Numbered from the stretch's first letter, positions 31,060 through 41,224 are shown. The stretch: 64,000 nt of DNA from Cristatella mucedo (GCA_009760855.2 WPIO01000180.1:436001-500000), one strand, 5' to 3'. Numbers and translations: made by a program. The notes: a model not told the origin generated them from the sequence alone.

Positions 31060-31368
31060 TGTGGTTTGATTATACGTGAGCTGGTACCCCTCATTTCCTA
31101 AACAGCTGTTGCGAGCATCATCGAGAGGGGCCTGTGCACAGCTGTGGTCCGCTTATAATGAAGCGTTGACGCTAGCCGATAACACACTGGTAAACAGATA
31201 GTGAATTCTTCATCAGGGTCGGCGAATGCACAGCCGTGGTCGAGGAGAGTAGACTCGAGTGGGAGAAGGGCGAGGGAAGTCGTGTTCCCTCTGCTCCGTG
31301 AGTAGTATAATAGATTGTTGGTGATGATCCTGTGCCAGCGTTCTGTGTTCTGTGTGAATCAAAGAACT
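31060..31368 (+). repeat. 3' LTR of the autonomous-type gypsy element
   Basis: Starts TGTGGTTTGATTATACG and ends near AATCAAAGAACT. It is preceded by CCTTAAGGTCAAGGGGGCG. It is more like the LTR at 24920 than the others, with CGAATGCACAGCCGTGGTCG common to both. It is followed by L2-B endonuclease sequence. Confidence 0.8.
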
Positions 31369-32320
31369 CTTATCCGAGACGAGGCTGTCCAGGAGATGCC
31401 AGATGCATTTCTGCTTACAGAACTGTCGATGAAACTGGGTTCGTGTAGCAGTATATTTGAATCCACCATACCCGGGATGTCATTCTTTCAGTCTATGCGA
31501 TGTGACACGGTTCGTGGCATAACACAATGGTTGTTCGTGAATCCTTTGGCTATAAGATATGCAGTTATTCGCATAGGCCATCGTTTGAATCTGTTGCAAT
31601 CAGGTCCTCATCAAAGAAAGGACCTCTCACTGTTGCGATAACGACTATAATATAACGACTCCTTCGGGCTGTCTAAACTAAAGGAAAGTTTTCAGAATTC
31701 CCCGCTAAAATATGTGCGTTACATGCCGCTATTAATTGCTGGAGACTTCGATATTCACATTGACAACCGTAGCATCCGCCAGCTCCACCCATTTCTTTAC
31801 TGTCGTGATTATTATGGTTTTGTCAAAAGCTAAAATCATACCACTCACTTGGGTGGCTATATTCCAGATCTCGCTATTTATAAGAACATCTACCCCATTG
31901 ACCTTGTGGTGTGCCCTCTGACCCTCTCGGATGATGTTTTGTTTTCTTTTATTGTTCCTGCTCTGTTGTACGGACAAGGTAGCATCGAGTTTGTCTAGCG
32001 ATGTAACTTAAAAAGCATTGTCCAAGACAATATTTTGAAATCAAGATGTGATGCAGGTCTTTGGGATCTGCACCGATACTTGAAAGAAAGCCTTGATACT
32101 CTCACCGATGTAGTGAAGCTGGCACTTTGGAATGCTCTTAACAATCATGCTCCCGTATATTCTTTGCATATGTCGTGAAAATACCTTTCGATTAACGAAA
32201 AAAACGAACACTTCCACAGTGTTCAGCTTTGGCTTGAAAGCAGGTTTGATAGGTCTGTGTCAGGCAAAGATATAGTCGATTTCAAGAATTCCTTAAAGTC
32301 TGCATCAGGAGCTTAGCTTT
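31369..32320 (+). mobile_element. L2-B LINE fragment, endonuclease and linker
   Basis: A plus-strand match to L2-B: AVQEMPDAFLLTE at about 31384, a GDFDIHIDN block at about 31740, and SDDVLFSFIVPALL at about 31928. It then switches at about 32320 into L2-A RT, so two elements are joined. Confidence 0.75.
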
Positions 32321-32321
32321 C

Positions 32322-33240
32322 CTATCAAAGACAATGGGATGGGTCGTGGCGGACCAGCTGCTCTTATATTTTGAAACTGTAAACATTGCTAGTAAGTTCT
32401 AGTCTGGCTTTAGAGATAATCACTCCACAGAATCAGCATTGCTTAGGGTGTACAACGACCTACTTAGGAATGCAGACATTGGTAGACTGTCTCTGCTTGA
32501 TTTTCTCGATCTTTCGGTCACTTTTGATGCTATCGACCAAAAAGTTCTTCTAGAGCGCCTTTCATTACACGTGGGCGTCACTGGCACTATTCTGCAATGG
32601 TTCAGGTCCTATCTCAGTGAGAAACTCTAGAGTATTGATGGGAATGGACACTGATCATGCGAGGTACCTCTGAAACATGGGGTACCTCAGGGCTCCATGC
32701 TAGTTGCGATTCTGTTCACGGTTTATACTCTCCCTCTAGCTGATTTGGTTGCCCAGCACAATGTAGGCTTTCACTGCTATGCGGTTGACACTTAGCTGTA
32801 CCTTTGCTTTGATCCCTCTCAGCCTAAGAGCACCTCGAATTCTCTCAACTCACTTGCTGCATGTATTGATGACATCCACACATGGATGGCAGCAAATTTT
32901 GTAAAACTAAACGATGATAGAGCTAACTTATTAGTTATGGGCGAACCCAGTGTGATTCAGAGATTGGAAAGCTGACGCTCAAAATTGGCTCAGCCGGCAT
33001 ATCTCCTGTTGAATCAGCTCAAATTCTAGGTTTCATGTTCTAAAGTGACCCCTCGTTAGACGACCACATCAGCTCCACAATAAAGTCTGCCTACTTTCAG
33101 CTAAGTTAAATTGCTACAATTTGGGCATGTTTAGATAAGGATACCCCGTCCAAGTTGGTCCTTGCATTCGTGACATCCCGTCTAGACTTCTGCAACTCAC
33201 TGGTTTCTGGCCTACCAGCATGTGCGATCAGGCGATTACA
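32322..33240 (+). mobile_element. L2-A LINE fragment, RT and start of the C-terminal region
   Basis: It starts with CTTTCCTATCAAAGACAATG, followed by the SGFRDNHSTESALL region, LLDFLDLSVTFDAIDQKVLL, a damaged palm (YAVDT at about 32780) and the thumb, ending in GLPACAIRRLQRV at about 33240. No 3' tail. Stops are present. Confidence 0.75.
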
Positions 33241-35195
33241 GCGGGTGCCGATACTTAAAAAAAGCCAGGACTAGATACAAAAGCTCTCGCAAACTATCGC
33301 CCGGTTTGTCTTCTTCATTTTTTGTCAATTCTTCTTTAAATAATATCGCTAGGCAACTGGTAGCACACATTGATAAGAATTAAATTTCAGAAAAATTTTA
33401 ATCTGGGTTTAAGTGGGCGAACTCTCCTGAAACTGCTCTCCTTCATGTAACAAATGACATCCTATGCACTAACGACGATGGGAACGTCACAGCCCTAGCA
33501 CTGCCAGACTTGTCAGCCGCCTTTGACACCATTTATCACGATGTCCTACGTGAATGATTGACAGCAACGATCATTCTGACAGACGAGGCACTGGCATAGG
33601 TCAAGTCGCACTTGTCAGATCGTGTTCAACTCGTGTGGTGTGGGGTTTAGGACTCTTTACAGCAAATTTAAAGCGCCTAGAGAGAGATTTAGTTCTCTGA
33701 GGGCGCTTTATCGAGAGAATTATTATTATTACTGTGCATGCTGCCACTAACCGCATTTGCATGCTGACCCTGTGCATGTCACCCCTAACCATGTTATTTA
33801 TTATTATTTTAGTAACCATTCAATTGCATTTTACTTTACAGCAAATGCAAAGCGCCTATAGAGAGATTGAGTTCTCTTAGGGCGCTTTATCAAGTGAATT
33901 ATTATTTTTATTATTATCACCCATACCAGTCAACTGTGGAGTCCGGCAAGGGTCAGCCCTCGGTCTTTTGCTTTTCTCCATTTATTCTCAACCTCCAGGA
34001 AAAGTGATTAAGGCCCGTGGAATAGAATATAACTTTCATGCTAAAGATCACTGTCTTTGTCGTGTAAACAGTCGGAATTCCCCGCAGCAGCTGAGAAATT
34101 GAACGTTTTCCATGCCGAAATTCGATGCTGGATGTCGCAAAATTTCTTGAAACTAAACAACGATAAAACTGAACTGCTGCTCATAAGACGCCCTAAGATT
34201 GCTGCTGGAAAAATGCTTACCTCTTCTTATAGGTGATGCTTTTATGCGACCATCACTGTGTTTTCGTAATTTAGTTGTCCTACTTGAACACTGAAAACGT
34301 TTAATTTCTCAGCTGCTGCGGCGGATTCCGACAGTTTACACGACAAATACAGCTGATTATCGTCACCATGAAAGCAATATTATATTCCAAGTCCCTTAAT
34401 CACTTTACCCAGAGGTTGAAAATAAATTGTGAATGCTTCGCTAAGAACACTTCTTCCACAGTTAGCCATCACGTCCGATCCTTATCTAAGATTGGGAACT
34501 ATCTTCCATGGTGGCTTGCAAAATATTTAACTAGATCCTTCGTTCTGTCTCTGATATATCATTGTAATTCCCTTTCGGCTGAGCTATCGAAAAAAGTAAC
34601 TATGTCACTGCACCCGGCTGTGAATATGGCTGCATGGCTAGTTTGCCAATTCCAGAGGTTTGACAGTGCGTCTCCTTTGTTAAAAGAGTTAAAATGGCTG
34701 ACAGTCGATTAATGAATACAGAGCAAATTGATAATTCTGACGCACGAGACCCGACACGGCTTCGCTCCTCTATACCTAGCTGAACTGGTGCACCAGCTTC
34801 TATTGTCCCATCAGGTCCTATATAGACACTAAATTATCCTTTTAATTGTTCAGCTAAACGACCGTTGGGGACAGCAGCTTTTGCTCTGCAATTCGTAGAC
34901 TGTGAAACTAGCTTCAACGATTTTTAGGCAACAACTACTCTCTTGCTGCCAACTACGGCACGTTTTTTCCAGCCGTCTTGAGCTGCTACTTCCATGTTAT
35001 TCACTGCCTCAACTGCTGCCCTGTGTATGCTGTGATTCCCGGTTTCTCTTTGTTGCCTGAGATCAAGTCTTTTGGCTACCGAAGACACACGGAAACCCAC
35101 ATAGGCTGTAAGTGGGCTATGCGAAAGTCTCCTACGCAACAACCACATAGTCCTTGTAGCTTTGTTAAGTTGGAGATGGAGATGTATTACATTAC
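33241..35195 (+). mobile_element. L2-B LINE copy, RT to 3' end, interrupted and rearranged
   Basis: The plus strand runs from the RT fingers (KPGLDTKALANYRPVC-like, 33250) to an L2-B 3' end with GGAGATGTATTACATTACTT at about 35173-35195. It is interrupted at about 33650-33925 by two L2-A 3' ends and contains an inverted piece of its own palm region at about 34297-34420. No intact frame. Confidence 0.75.
33650..33925 (+). mobile_element. Two L2-A 3' ends in tandem inside L2-B
   Basis: The first piece (about 33650-33730) has the AAAGCGCCTAGAGAGAGATT hairpin and an ATT tail. The second (about 33731-33925) has the upstream TGCATGCTGCCACTAACC block, a second hairpin and a second ATT tail. Flanking L2-B sequence resumes at about 33926. 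Confidence 0.8.
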
Positions 35196-35199
35196 TTAA

Positions 35200-35530
35200 A
35201 ATTCTGTCTACAGCGTGTGCCCTCCTCCACATCCAAAATTTAATCATTTGTGAATCGCGTAACCTCAATACCTACAGCTCTCGCAGAAATATCTTCTTTG
35301 CCCCTGCTGCTCGATTCTCCTATAGCAATGTCAACATTGACGGACTACCTCCCCACGATACTAGATGACATGGCAACTAGTTTGCAATTCTCACTAAGCT
35401 CACTGTGCTTTTTTCCGTATGGATTATGTTTTGTGGCAGACATTAAACTAGCCAGACCTACTAAATTCAAGCAGGCCAAAGCTCACAAAAGATCAGGACT
35501 GACTGTCAATTTCCAGGTTGATGAAGACCA
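35200..35530 (+). mobile_element. L2-A LINE fragment, linker region
   Basis: It matches L2-A around 2180-2510, with CGTAACCTCAATACC and CACAAAAGATCAGGACTGAC blocks. No 3' tail, and it ends in unassigned sequence. Confidence 0.65.
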
Positions 35531-36427
35531 CATGTAACAATTGGTAGCTCGTAGCAATCGAAAATGTGCTTGTTTTGTCAATACAAATAGAAACTTTATT
35601 CGAAGATTGATTCATATCATCGTTCAGACGAGATGCATATTTGTCATGAAAATGGAAAGACAAAGTTGCTGTTAAACCGGCGTTTGCTTGAATATTGACA
35701 GTAGACAGCGGTCTTGGACCAGATGGTAGGTAGTTGTGAATTGCCAAAATAATGGAGGTCCGATGTTGTCTATGCTGTCGTGGGCTCTTGGAAAATACGG
35801 CAAGCGATAGATCAGTAGCAGCACACATAGAAATTCATGATGCATCATGTAAAATGTATTAGTTGCAATGGCCGGTGGTCATTACGAACAGATGGCTGAG
35901 TTGTCCCATTTGGTCGAAGCCTATTGCATCTGCTATCACATACTCCACGTCCACGTATACAAAAAACACGCACTATTCCGTAGTGAAAGAAGCGTTCGCT
36001 CACAATTTACTTCCACAATGACGGCTACTGCAATATCAAAAGATTAGTCACGTGTGTGCCATCCAGGATAAGCTGGACTTAACGGCACACTTGCATGTTG
36101 CTGTCGCCGTAAAAATTATAGCAGTAAAATGAAGAGTTGATTAATGAGCTGCACATGCAAACATTTGCGATTTCCCATTCTGATTTGCTGAAGGTTTCGC
36201 TGTTCCTGTGGCTTCCGACTGAGGAAGCAGCAATGCATTGCAGCGATCGAATAACGAGGCCGACATTAGGAGGACAAAAAAGATGCCAACGACCGAGATT
36301 CCGGTTTTCAATGAGTCCCTATGAGCTTTAAGGCAGTGTTGAAACTAGCAGTTCTCATCAGGCCATTGCTAGTAGGTCGAAGACGCTCAGCCGCATGCCG
36401 TCAAAGACCAATAACCATCAAATCTGT
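35531..36427. other. Unassigned stretch downstream of the SSUH2-like stop codon
   Basis: This lies on the 3' side of the last exon of the minus-strand gene and should contain its 3' UTR. I did not find an AATAAA on the minus strand in the first 300 bases after the stop. Plus-strand frames here (such as 36137-36331) show no motif. Confidence 0.4.
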
Positions 36428-36577
36428 CTAGACGACAGTGCAACCCCAGCAAATCTTCTGTGGATAATCCGGGGCATAGACTCTGTTATCGAGCCCATAG
36501 ACATAAAAGACGCCGATATCCTTGTTTCGCCACGAACTGAAGGCCTCGGTAATAGGCACGCCTCTTACTTTGTGTCT
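36428..36577 (-). CDS. SSUH2: SSUH2-like, last coding exon
   Basis: The 3' splice site is TTATTGGATATTGCAG and the exon starts at phase 0. It encodes 49 residues and a TAG stop at 36430-36428. Visible blocks are RHKVRGVPITEAFSSW, then GVFYVYGLDNRVYAPDYPQK and a cysteine-containing tail ICWGCTVV. Animal SSUH2 proteins end with the same pattern: a basic link after the ILxQ block, a Y(V/I)YG block, a V-Y-x-x-DYP block and a short Cys-rich end. This exon marks the gene's 3' end. The opposite strand has a 67-codon open frame, which I treat as a shadow. Confidence 0.85.
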   Translation of the reverse strand, partial: RHKVRGVPITEAFSSWRNKDIGVFYVYGLDNRVYAPDYPQKICWGCTVV

Positions 36578-36611
36578 CTGCAATATCCAATAAAATGATC
36601 AGGAATGTCAA

Positions 36612-36930
36612 AAGCTAAGCTCACTAAGCATAATTGCATGCATGCTGACCCCGTGCATGTCACCCTTAACCATGTTATTCTTGTTACTAATTGAGCAGGC
36701 TACCACTAACAATTCGACTGTGCTTCCTTTGTACCACCCCTAACCATGTTATTCATGTTGTTTATCAAGCATGATACTACTCACCACTCGATCGTGTTTC
36801 CTTTGCTTCAAATTTAAGGTGCCTAGAAAGAGATTGAGTTTTTTGAAGGGGCTTTATCAAGTTTTATATTATTATTATTATAAAGAGATTGATTTCTCTG
36901 AGGGCGCTTTATCAGAGGTAGTATTACTGC
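36612..36930 (+). mobile_element. L2-A variant 3' end, antisense in an SSUH2 intron
   Basis: 3' UTR with GCATGCTGACCCCGTGCATG, a variant segment (GAGCAGGCTACCACTAACA), the hairpin and an ATT tail at about 36867-36881. A second short hairpin-plus-tail piece (AGAGATTGATTTCTCTGAGG) follows to 36930. Confidence 0.75.
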
Positions 36931-37309
36931 AATCGTTATAAATTTTCTACAAATCTACAAATATTGAATACAGCTTTATAACAGAACCAATTTCCCCTTC
37001 TAATCAAACGTACATTACTAGGAACGGCAGGGGTAAGTAAGCTATAGTTAGCCGATTTAACCGCATTATTTATGTAGTGAGTATAACAGCCGTATACCAG
37101 AGTATAACGGCTATCATTGTTTGCAATGATAAAGGGACATTTGCGTTAGCCTTTTAGAGAACTATGTTTAACCCTAGCCACTTTAGATATACTGTAAGGA
37201 AATAATGCAAAAGTGATTGGTGCTAACATACACATGAATCAGTTTGAATCCGAACGTAAACAGAAAATTCACGTGGACCAAAACAATGCCTCGAGAAAAA
37301 GGTGCTACT
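36931..37309. other. Unassigned intron sequence
   Basis: AT-rich. It holds a short near-repeat of GTATAACAGCCGTATACC and GTATAACGGCTATCATTG. No coding or LINE match was seen. Confidence 0.4.
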
Positions 37310-37700
37310 ATAGTTTCTTTTTAAATATCCCCAAGTGAAGTGTTATCCTGACGTCTGTCGGAAGAAATTTCCGGGCTTTTGGGAGTATAAAAACTAAATT
37401 TGTAGTCTCTAAAGAATTTGAGGCCATTTCTAATCACAGCTAAACAGTTTGAATCAGAAGAGCAGGTAGAAGGACGCCTCGCCAGATTCAGGACAATTTC
37501 CGATACCCAGATTAATTTCTAAAGAATAGTGAAACCTAAAAGTAAGGGATGAAATCTTGAAGCCGATGCACTGCTTGATTTGTGGCCAGAGCAGGTCGGT
37601 AAAATGTAATGTAATGTGGCAACTGCCATGCTCACGACATGCAAGCTTAGCTGCAGAGTTTTGCACTATTTGTAAGCTCGTATGGCTTAGGCCGGAATAC
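37310..37700 (-). mobile_element. L2-A LINE fragment, C-terminal region, diverged
   Basis: Reverse-strand L2-A from the CCTGGAACTCC region to the GCGATTAC region, far more diverged than neighbouring copies. The tail is missing. Confidence 0.55.
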
Positions 37701-37861
37701 CTGCAAGTGTTAAATTAAAAATTCAAGAGGGAACGCCCCAAATGCACAATCATCATTTGGATGTTTGATTTCTGTTTACACCCATGCCTACATAGCCTGT
37801 GGTTACCAAAAACATTCAAGAAATTAGGTAAACTAAACGTGAGCTCGAAAAAGCATTGGTA

Positions 37862-37862
<1 letters not shown>

Positions 37863-37895
<33 letters not shown>
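37863..37895. repeat. (TA)n microsatellite next to a reverse SINE-1
   Basis: About 15 TA dinucleotides directly at the tail side of the SINE-1 at 37905-38078. It probably grew from the SINE tail. Confidence 0.85.
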
Positions 37896-37896
<1 letters not shown>

Positions 37897-37904
37897 TTAT
37901 ATAA

Positions 37905-38078
37905 ATACCAGCTGATTTAACAGATTCTTTTGTATAGCGACAGAAGAGCCTGTACGGCTATCACCACCGCTTGCTGCAGCGATAAAGAATCACCCACCGC
38001 AGAATTTGAACCGACGACCTCGGGACCAAGGTCGTGAAAGGCAACCACCTTACCTAGTGAGCCGTACGGCTCACATAA
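37905..38078 (-). mobile_element. SINE-1 copy, reverse
   Basis: On the minus strand: GAGCCGTACGGCTCACTAGG (A-box region), GTCGGTTCAAATTCTGCGG (B-box region), hairpin block ATCGCTGCAGCAAGCGGTGG, then CTTCTGTCGCTATACAAAAG and GTTAAATCAGCTGG. Confidence 0.85.
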
Positions 38079-38104
38079 AATATATCTTCATAGACTAATC
38101 ATCG

Positions 38105-38175
38105 GCAGGGATACGAGAACTATTGTAGCTCTGCAGGATTCGAACCCACAACCTCGGTAATATGTGAAAGTGCCT
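38105..38175 (-). mobile_element. tRNA-like SINE fragment
   Basis: On the minus strand: CCGAGGTTGTGGGTTCGAATCC, a good B-box, followed by TGCAGAGCTACAATAG. The A-box half is weak or missing. It may be a truncated member of another tRNA-derived SINE family. Confidence 0.45.
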
Positions 38176-38202
38176 TAAATCTATCATAGGACCAAGGGAT
38201 AC

Positions 38203-38639
38203 ATGTCGTCAATCAGTGAACTCCAATCATCGTGCTACAGTCGCATGACCTGTCACTTACCGCAGAAAAGTTTCCGGTACTCTGACGGGCTTGTCCATAT
38301 ACAACTAAAGAAGGCACTAACCGTGAGCAGTGTCGAAAACGGAAAAGTTTGCTTTCGTGCGTTTGTGTCATTACGCTTCATGCACCATGAGCCTTTCTCA
38401 CTTTCAGGCCCCCATGTACACGAATCTGTGTTATGAGCAGCAGTCGACAGCACAAGAAGGCAAACTGCCGGTGAGCAGGTGCCAGTAGAAACGCAAAAAA
38501 TCGAAGCATTGGGCCAGTCCAACTACCAGCAGCAATCATGGCGGCTAGCTCTGCATCGTCCCAATCAATCCAGCATTACGCTAAGCATGAGCATCAGAGA
38601 CAAGTCAGTAGAGACGGCACATCACCGGAGAGCCTTCTT
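38203..38639. other. Unresolved stretch between SSUH2-like exons
   Basis: Both strands have frames of 77-90 codons without recognised motifs. On the minus strand a 44-nt segment (38304-38261) has a strong 3' splice site (GTGCCTTCTTTAG) and a consensus donor (CTGCG|GTAAGTG). It could be a cassette or decoy exon of the SSUH2-like gene. Its length is not a multiple of three. Confidence 0.3.
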
Positions 38640-38725
38640 TAGGGCTATCACCATTGCAAGCGGTGGCGATGGCCCTAAAGAAGACTCTTCATCCGCTATA
38701 TAAAGGAATGCTGTTAAATCACTGA
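38640..38725 (+). mobile_element. SINE-1 fragment, 3' part
   Basis: Contains ATCACCATTGCAAGCGGTGG, then GACTCTTCATCCGCTATATA and GCTGTTAAATCACTGA. The tRNA-like half is missing. Confidence 0.7.
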
Positions 38726-38831
38726 AACATATCTGTGGAAAATTCTCAATTTTCTCTAGCAAAGCAAATAAATATTGCTCTGTGCTGGTCATACGAATCA
38801 CAACCTTACCCCTTAAATACTACATACAAAC

Positions 38832-39039
38832 CTGCATGAGGATGAGGGAAAGAGGGAATATACGAGAGTGTTCATCCACCAGGGTCTGTGATGCATCATT
38901 AACGGCCTGGTCTGGGAACTGAATGATCGGCCTAACCCGCGGCATTTGCTCTTCAAAGACTGTGTTGCCGGCTGCTTTTTGGATAAAATTATCAGGTATA
39001 GCGGTTCGGTCGATGACGTGATCTTTCATATTGACCTTC
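38832..39039 (-). CDS. SSUH2: SSUH2-like, sixth visible exon
   Basis: 208 nt, starting at phase 2 and ending at phase 0. The 3' splice site is ATTATTATTTTTAATGCAG and the donor is ATGCAG|GTTTGTATG. The first G completes the Trp codon begun in the previous exon. Blocks: KVNMKDHVIDRTAIPD, then NTVFEEQMPRVRPIIQFP, then VNDASQTLVDEHS and LILMQ. Animal SSUH2 proteins have the same run between their beta-like 'LxVxW' segment and the basic link: a short helix, a (V/I)xPIxxFP turn, an INxASQ helix and an ILxQ end. The splice site lies directly against the (ATT)n tail of an L2-A copy. Confidence 0.85.
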
Positions 39040-39041
39040 CT

Positions 39042-39563
39042 GCATTAAAAATAATAATAATAGTAATAATAATGATAATGTACTTGATAAAGCGCCCTCA
39101 GAAAACTTAATCTCTTTCTAGGCGCTTTACACTTGCTGCAAAGGGAAATGCAATTGAATGGTAATGGTAAGTAAAATCGTGCTTGAAAAACAAACAAAAT
39201 GAATAACATGGTTAGGGGTGACATGCACAGGGTCAGCATGCAAATGTGGTTAGTGGCGGCATGCACGGTGTCAACAGACACAAGCACGTGACGGACGAAT
39301 CACAGGGACCAACTAAATGCTCTCCTCAATAGGTGTGTTTTTAAGTTCCTTTTAAATGTGGTCAGGTCAGGGGATGTTCTGACGCAGGTCGGGAGGGAGT
39401 TCCAGGCTTTGGGAGCATTCGAACTAAATGCACGGTCTCCAAAGGATTTAAGGTTTGTACGAGGTGTTTGTAGACTGTTGGATTCCGAAAAGCCGGTGGT
39501 ACGATGCTTGGCCTGATGGGGTAGTATATCTGAAAGATAGGCTGGAGCCATAGAATGAAGAGA
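39042..39563 (-). mobile_element. L2-A LINE 3' end, adjoining the exon
   Basis: Reverse-strand L2-A: C-terminus, 3' UTR, hairpin and an (ATT)n tail running to 39046. On the minus strand it is in the same sense as the SSUH2-like gene, and its tail ends a few bases before the 3' splice site of the exon at 39039. Confidence 0.85.
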
Positions 39564-39599
39564 CCTAATTTAGATGTAATAGATTTAAAATTTAATAGA

Positions 39600-39765
39600 T
39601 CTAAAATTTAGATGTAGTAGCCTACCTAAAAAAAGACCGAACTTTAGCAATTTTATGTAGCTGAAAGTAGGCAGACGTGACTGGAACTGGTGTGGTCGTC
39701 TAACGAAAGACGTTTTTGGAATAGGACACCCAGGCTACTTGCAGGTTCCACAGGAGATATGTAGC
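39600..39765 (-). mobile_element. L2-A LINE fragment, reverse
   Basis: Reverse match to the L2-A region with GGTCGTCTAACG and the AGCTGAAAGTAGGCAGA block. A short AT-rich direct repeat (ATTTAGATGTA) separates it from the previous copy. Confidence 0.6.
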
Positions 39766-39891
39766 GCCCATGAATTAGCAGCAAAGTTTCCTAAATTGAA
39801 TGACAATAAAACCGAATTACTAGTTATGGGAAACGCGAGAATGACTCAGAAATTGATAAACCTGATGATCACAATCGGGCCGGACAACATG
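39766..39891 (+). mobile_element. L2 subfamily C fragment, plus strand
   Basis: ATGAATTAGCAGCAAAGTTT, then AAAACCGAATTACTAGTTAT and TTGATAAACCTGATGATCAC. It is nearly identical, in opposite orientation, to 42215-42340 and differs consistently from L2-A. The inverted-repeat element at 39892 interrupts it. Confidence 0.7.
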
Positions 39892-40556
39892 TCTGTAGCG
39901 CCCTGCTGGCCTTGGCTGAATTTTAGCGCGAACAAGAGCTGTTCGGAGGCCGGCTAGAACTCCTTTGTCCTGGAGCAGTGCGCCGGAGAGGAGCGTCAGT
40001 GCGGTAAGAGAGGAAGCGCTTAAGAGCAAGCCAGGAAGCTCTGGGACGAGCGGTGGCGATTCAGCCTTTAGAATTGGTCCGATACTTGCGGAAGCTGCTG
40101 ATAGATGTTGGATGGCCTGTCAACCTCCGCGTTTCTGTCCAAAAAGAATCGTCTGGAACCCATTCGCCATTCAAGCTGGACAGACGGGACATTCCAGTGG
40201 CCAAGTGCCGGTATTAATTCCTTAACGTAATGGGCCCTGGTGCCGGACCCAATACCACTAAGCTCTTGCCCTATTGTCTCGGCTAAGTATTTTAGAGTCG
40301 AGCGACGCTCGCTCTGGGCCTGGTGTTTCTGGTCTTCGGTCCGGCTCTGCGCTTCGACGCCGGCGGATCACTGCCCTCATCCCTCGCTTTCAGAGAAACG
40401 AGTGCCGAGCATCCTGACTTGCGCTTAAGCGCTTCCTCTCTTACCGCACTGACGCTCCTCTCTGGCTCACCGCTCCAGGACAAAGGAGTTCTAGCCCGCC
40501 TCCGAACAGCTCTTGTTCACGCTAAAATTCAGCAAAGGCCAGCAGGGCGCTACAGA
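39892..40556. mobile_element. Non-autonomous DNA element (665 bp) with about 150-bp terminal inverted repeats
   Basis: Both ends read inward TCTGTAGCGCCCTGCTGGCC. The repeats span about 39892-40041 and 40407-40556 and differ at about nine positions. The interior (about 365 bp, CpG-rich) is not repeated and has no transposase motif. Each repeat contains a short frame starting MSW-S, which is a by-product of the inversion. The left flank is an L2 subfamily C copy and the right flank is the (ATT)n tail of L2-A. I see no certain target duplication, so the superfamily is open. Confidence 0.8.
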
Positions 40557-41221
40557 TTATAATATAATAATAATAATTCTCTTGATAAAGCGCCCTCAGA
40601 GAACTCAATCTCTCTCTAGGCGCTTTACATTTGCTGTAAAGTGAAATGCAATTGAATGGTAAGTAAAATCATGCTTGAAAAACAAACAAAATGAATAATA
40701 TGGTTAGGGGTAACATGCACAGGGTCAGCATGCAAATGTGGTTAGTGGCAGCATGCACAGTGTCAGCACGCATAAGCACATCAAGGACGAATCCCAGGGA
40801 CCCACTAAATGCTGTCCTAAATAGGTGTGTTTTTAGGTTCCATTAAATTTGGTCAGGTCAGGGGATGTTCTGACGCAGGTCGGGAGGGAGTTCCAGGCTT
40901 TGGGAGCATACGAACTAAATGCACGGTCTCCAAAGGATTTAAGGTTTGTATGAGGTATTTCTAGACTGTTGGATTCCGAAAAGCCGGTGGTACCATGCTT
41001 GGCCTGATGGGTAGTATATCTGACAGATAGGCTGGAGCCATAGAATGAAGGGACCTAAAAGTGAGCGACAAAACCTTGATGTCAATCCGTTGCTTGACTG
41101 GCAGCCAGTGCAGGTCGGCGAGAAGTGGAGTAATGTGGCAGCTGCGACGTTCACGACAGACAAGCCTAGCTGAAGAGTTTTGCACCAGCTGCAATCGCCT
41201 GATCGCACATGCTGGCAGGCC

Positions 41222-41224
<3 letters not shown>

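Larger units (their letters stand above)
24920..31368 (+). mobile_element. Ty3/gypsy-type LTR retrotransposon with both LTRs, interrupted by a nested element
   Basis: 5' LTR 24920-25230, gag, protease, RT, RNase H, integrase, polypurine region, 3' LTR 31060-31368. Without the nested 2.1-kb element and one GGTGA copy, the length is about 4.3 kb. Flanks are TTTAT on the left and CTTAT on the right, a 4-of-5 duplication. Domain order RT-RNaseH-integrase puts it with Ty3/gypsy. Every coding block has stops or frameshifts. The 3' LTR is preceded by GTGACCTTAAGGTCAAGGGG, which holds the polypurine tract. Confidence 0.85.

Noticed and set aside
39965-40562. Frames beginning MSW-S in both arms of the inverted-repeat element as paired genes
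   Set aside because: They are the same sequence read from the two inverted arms and extend little into the body.
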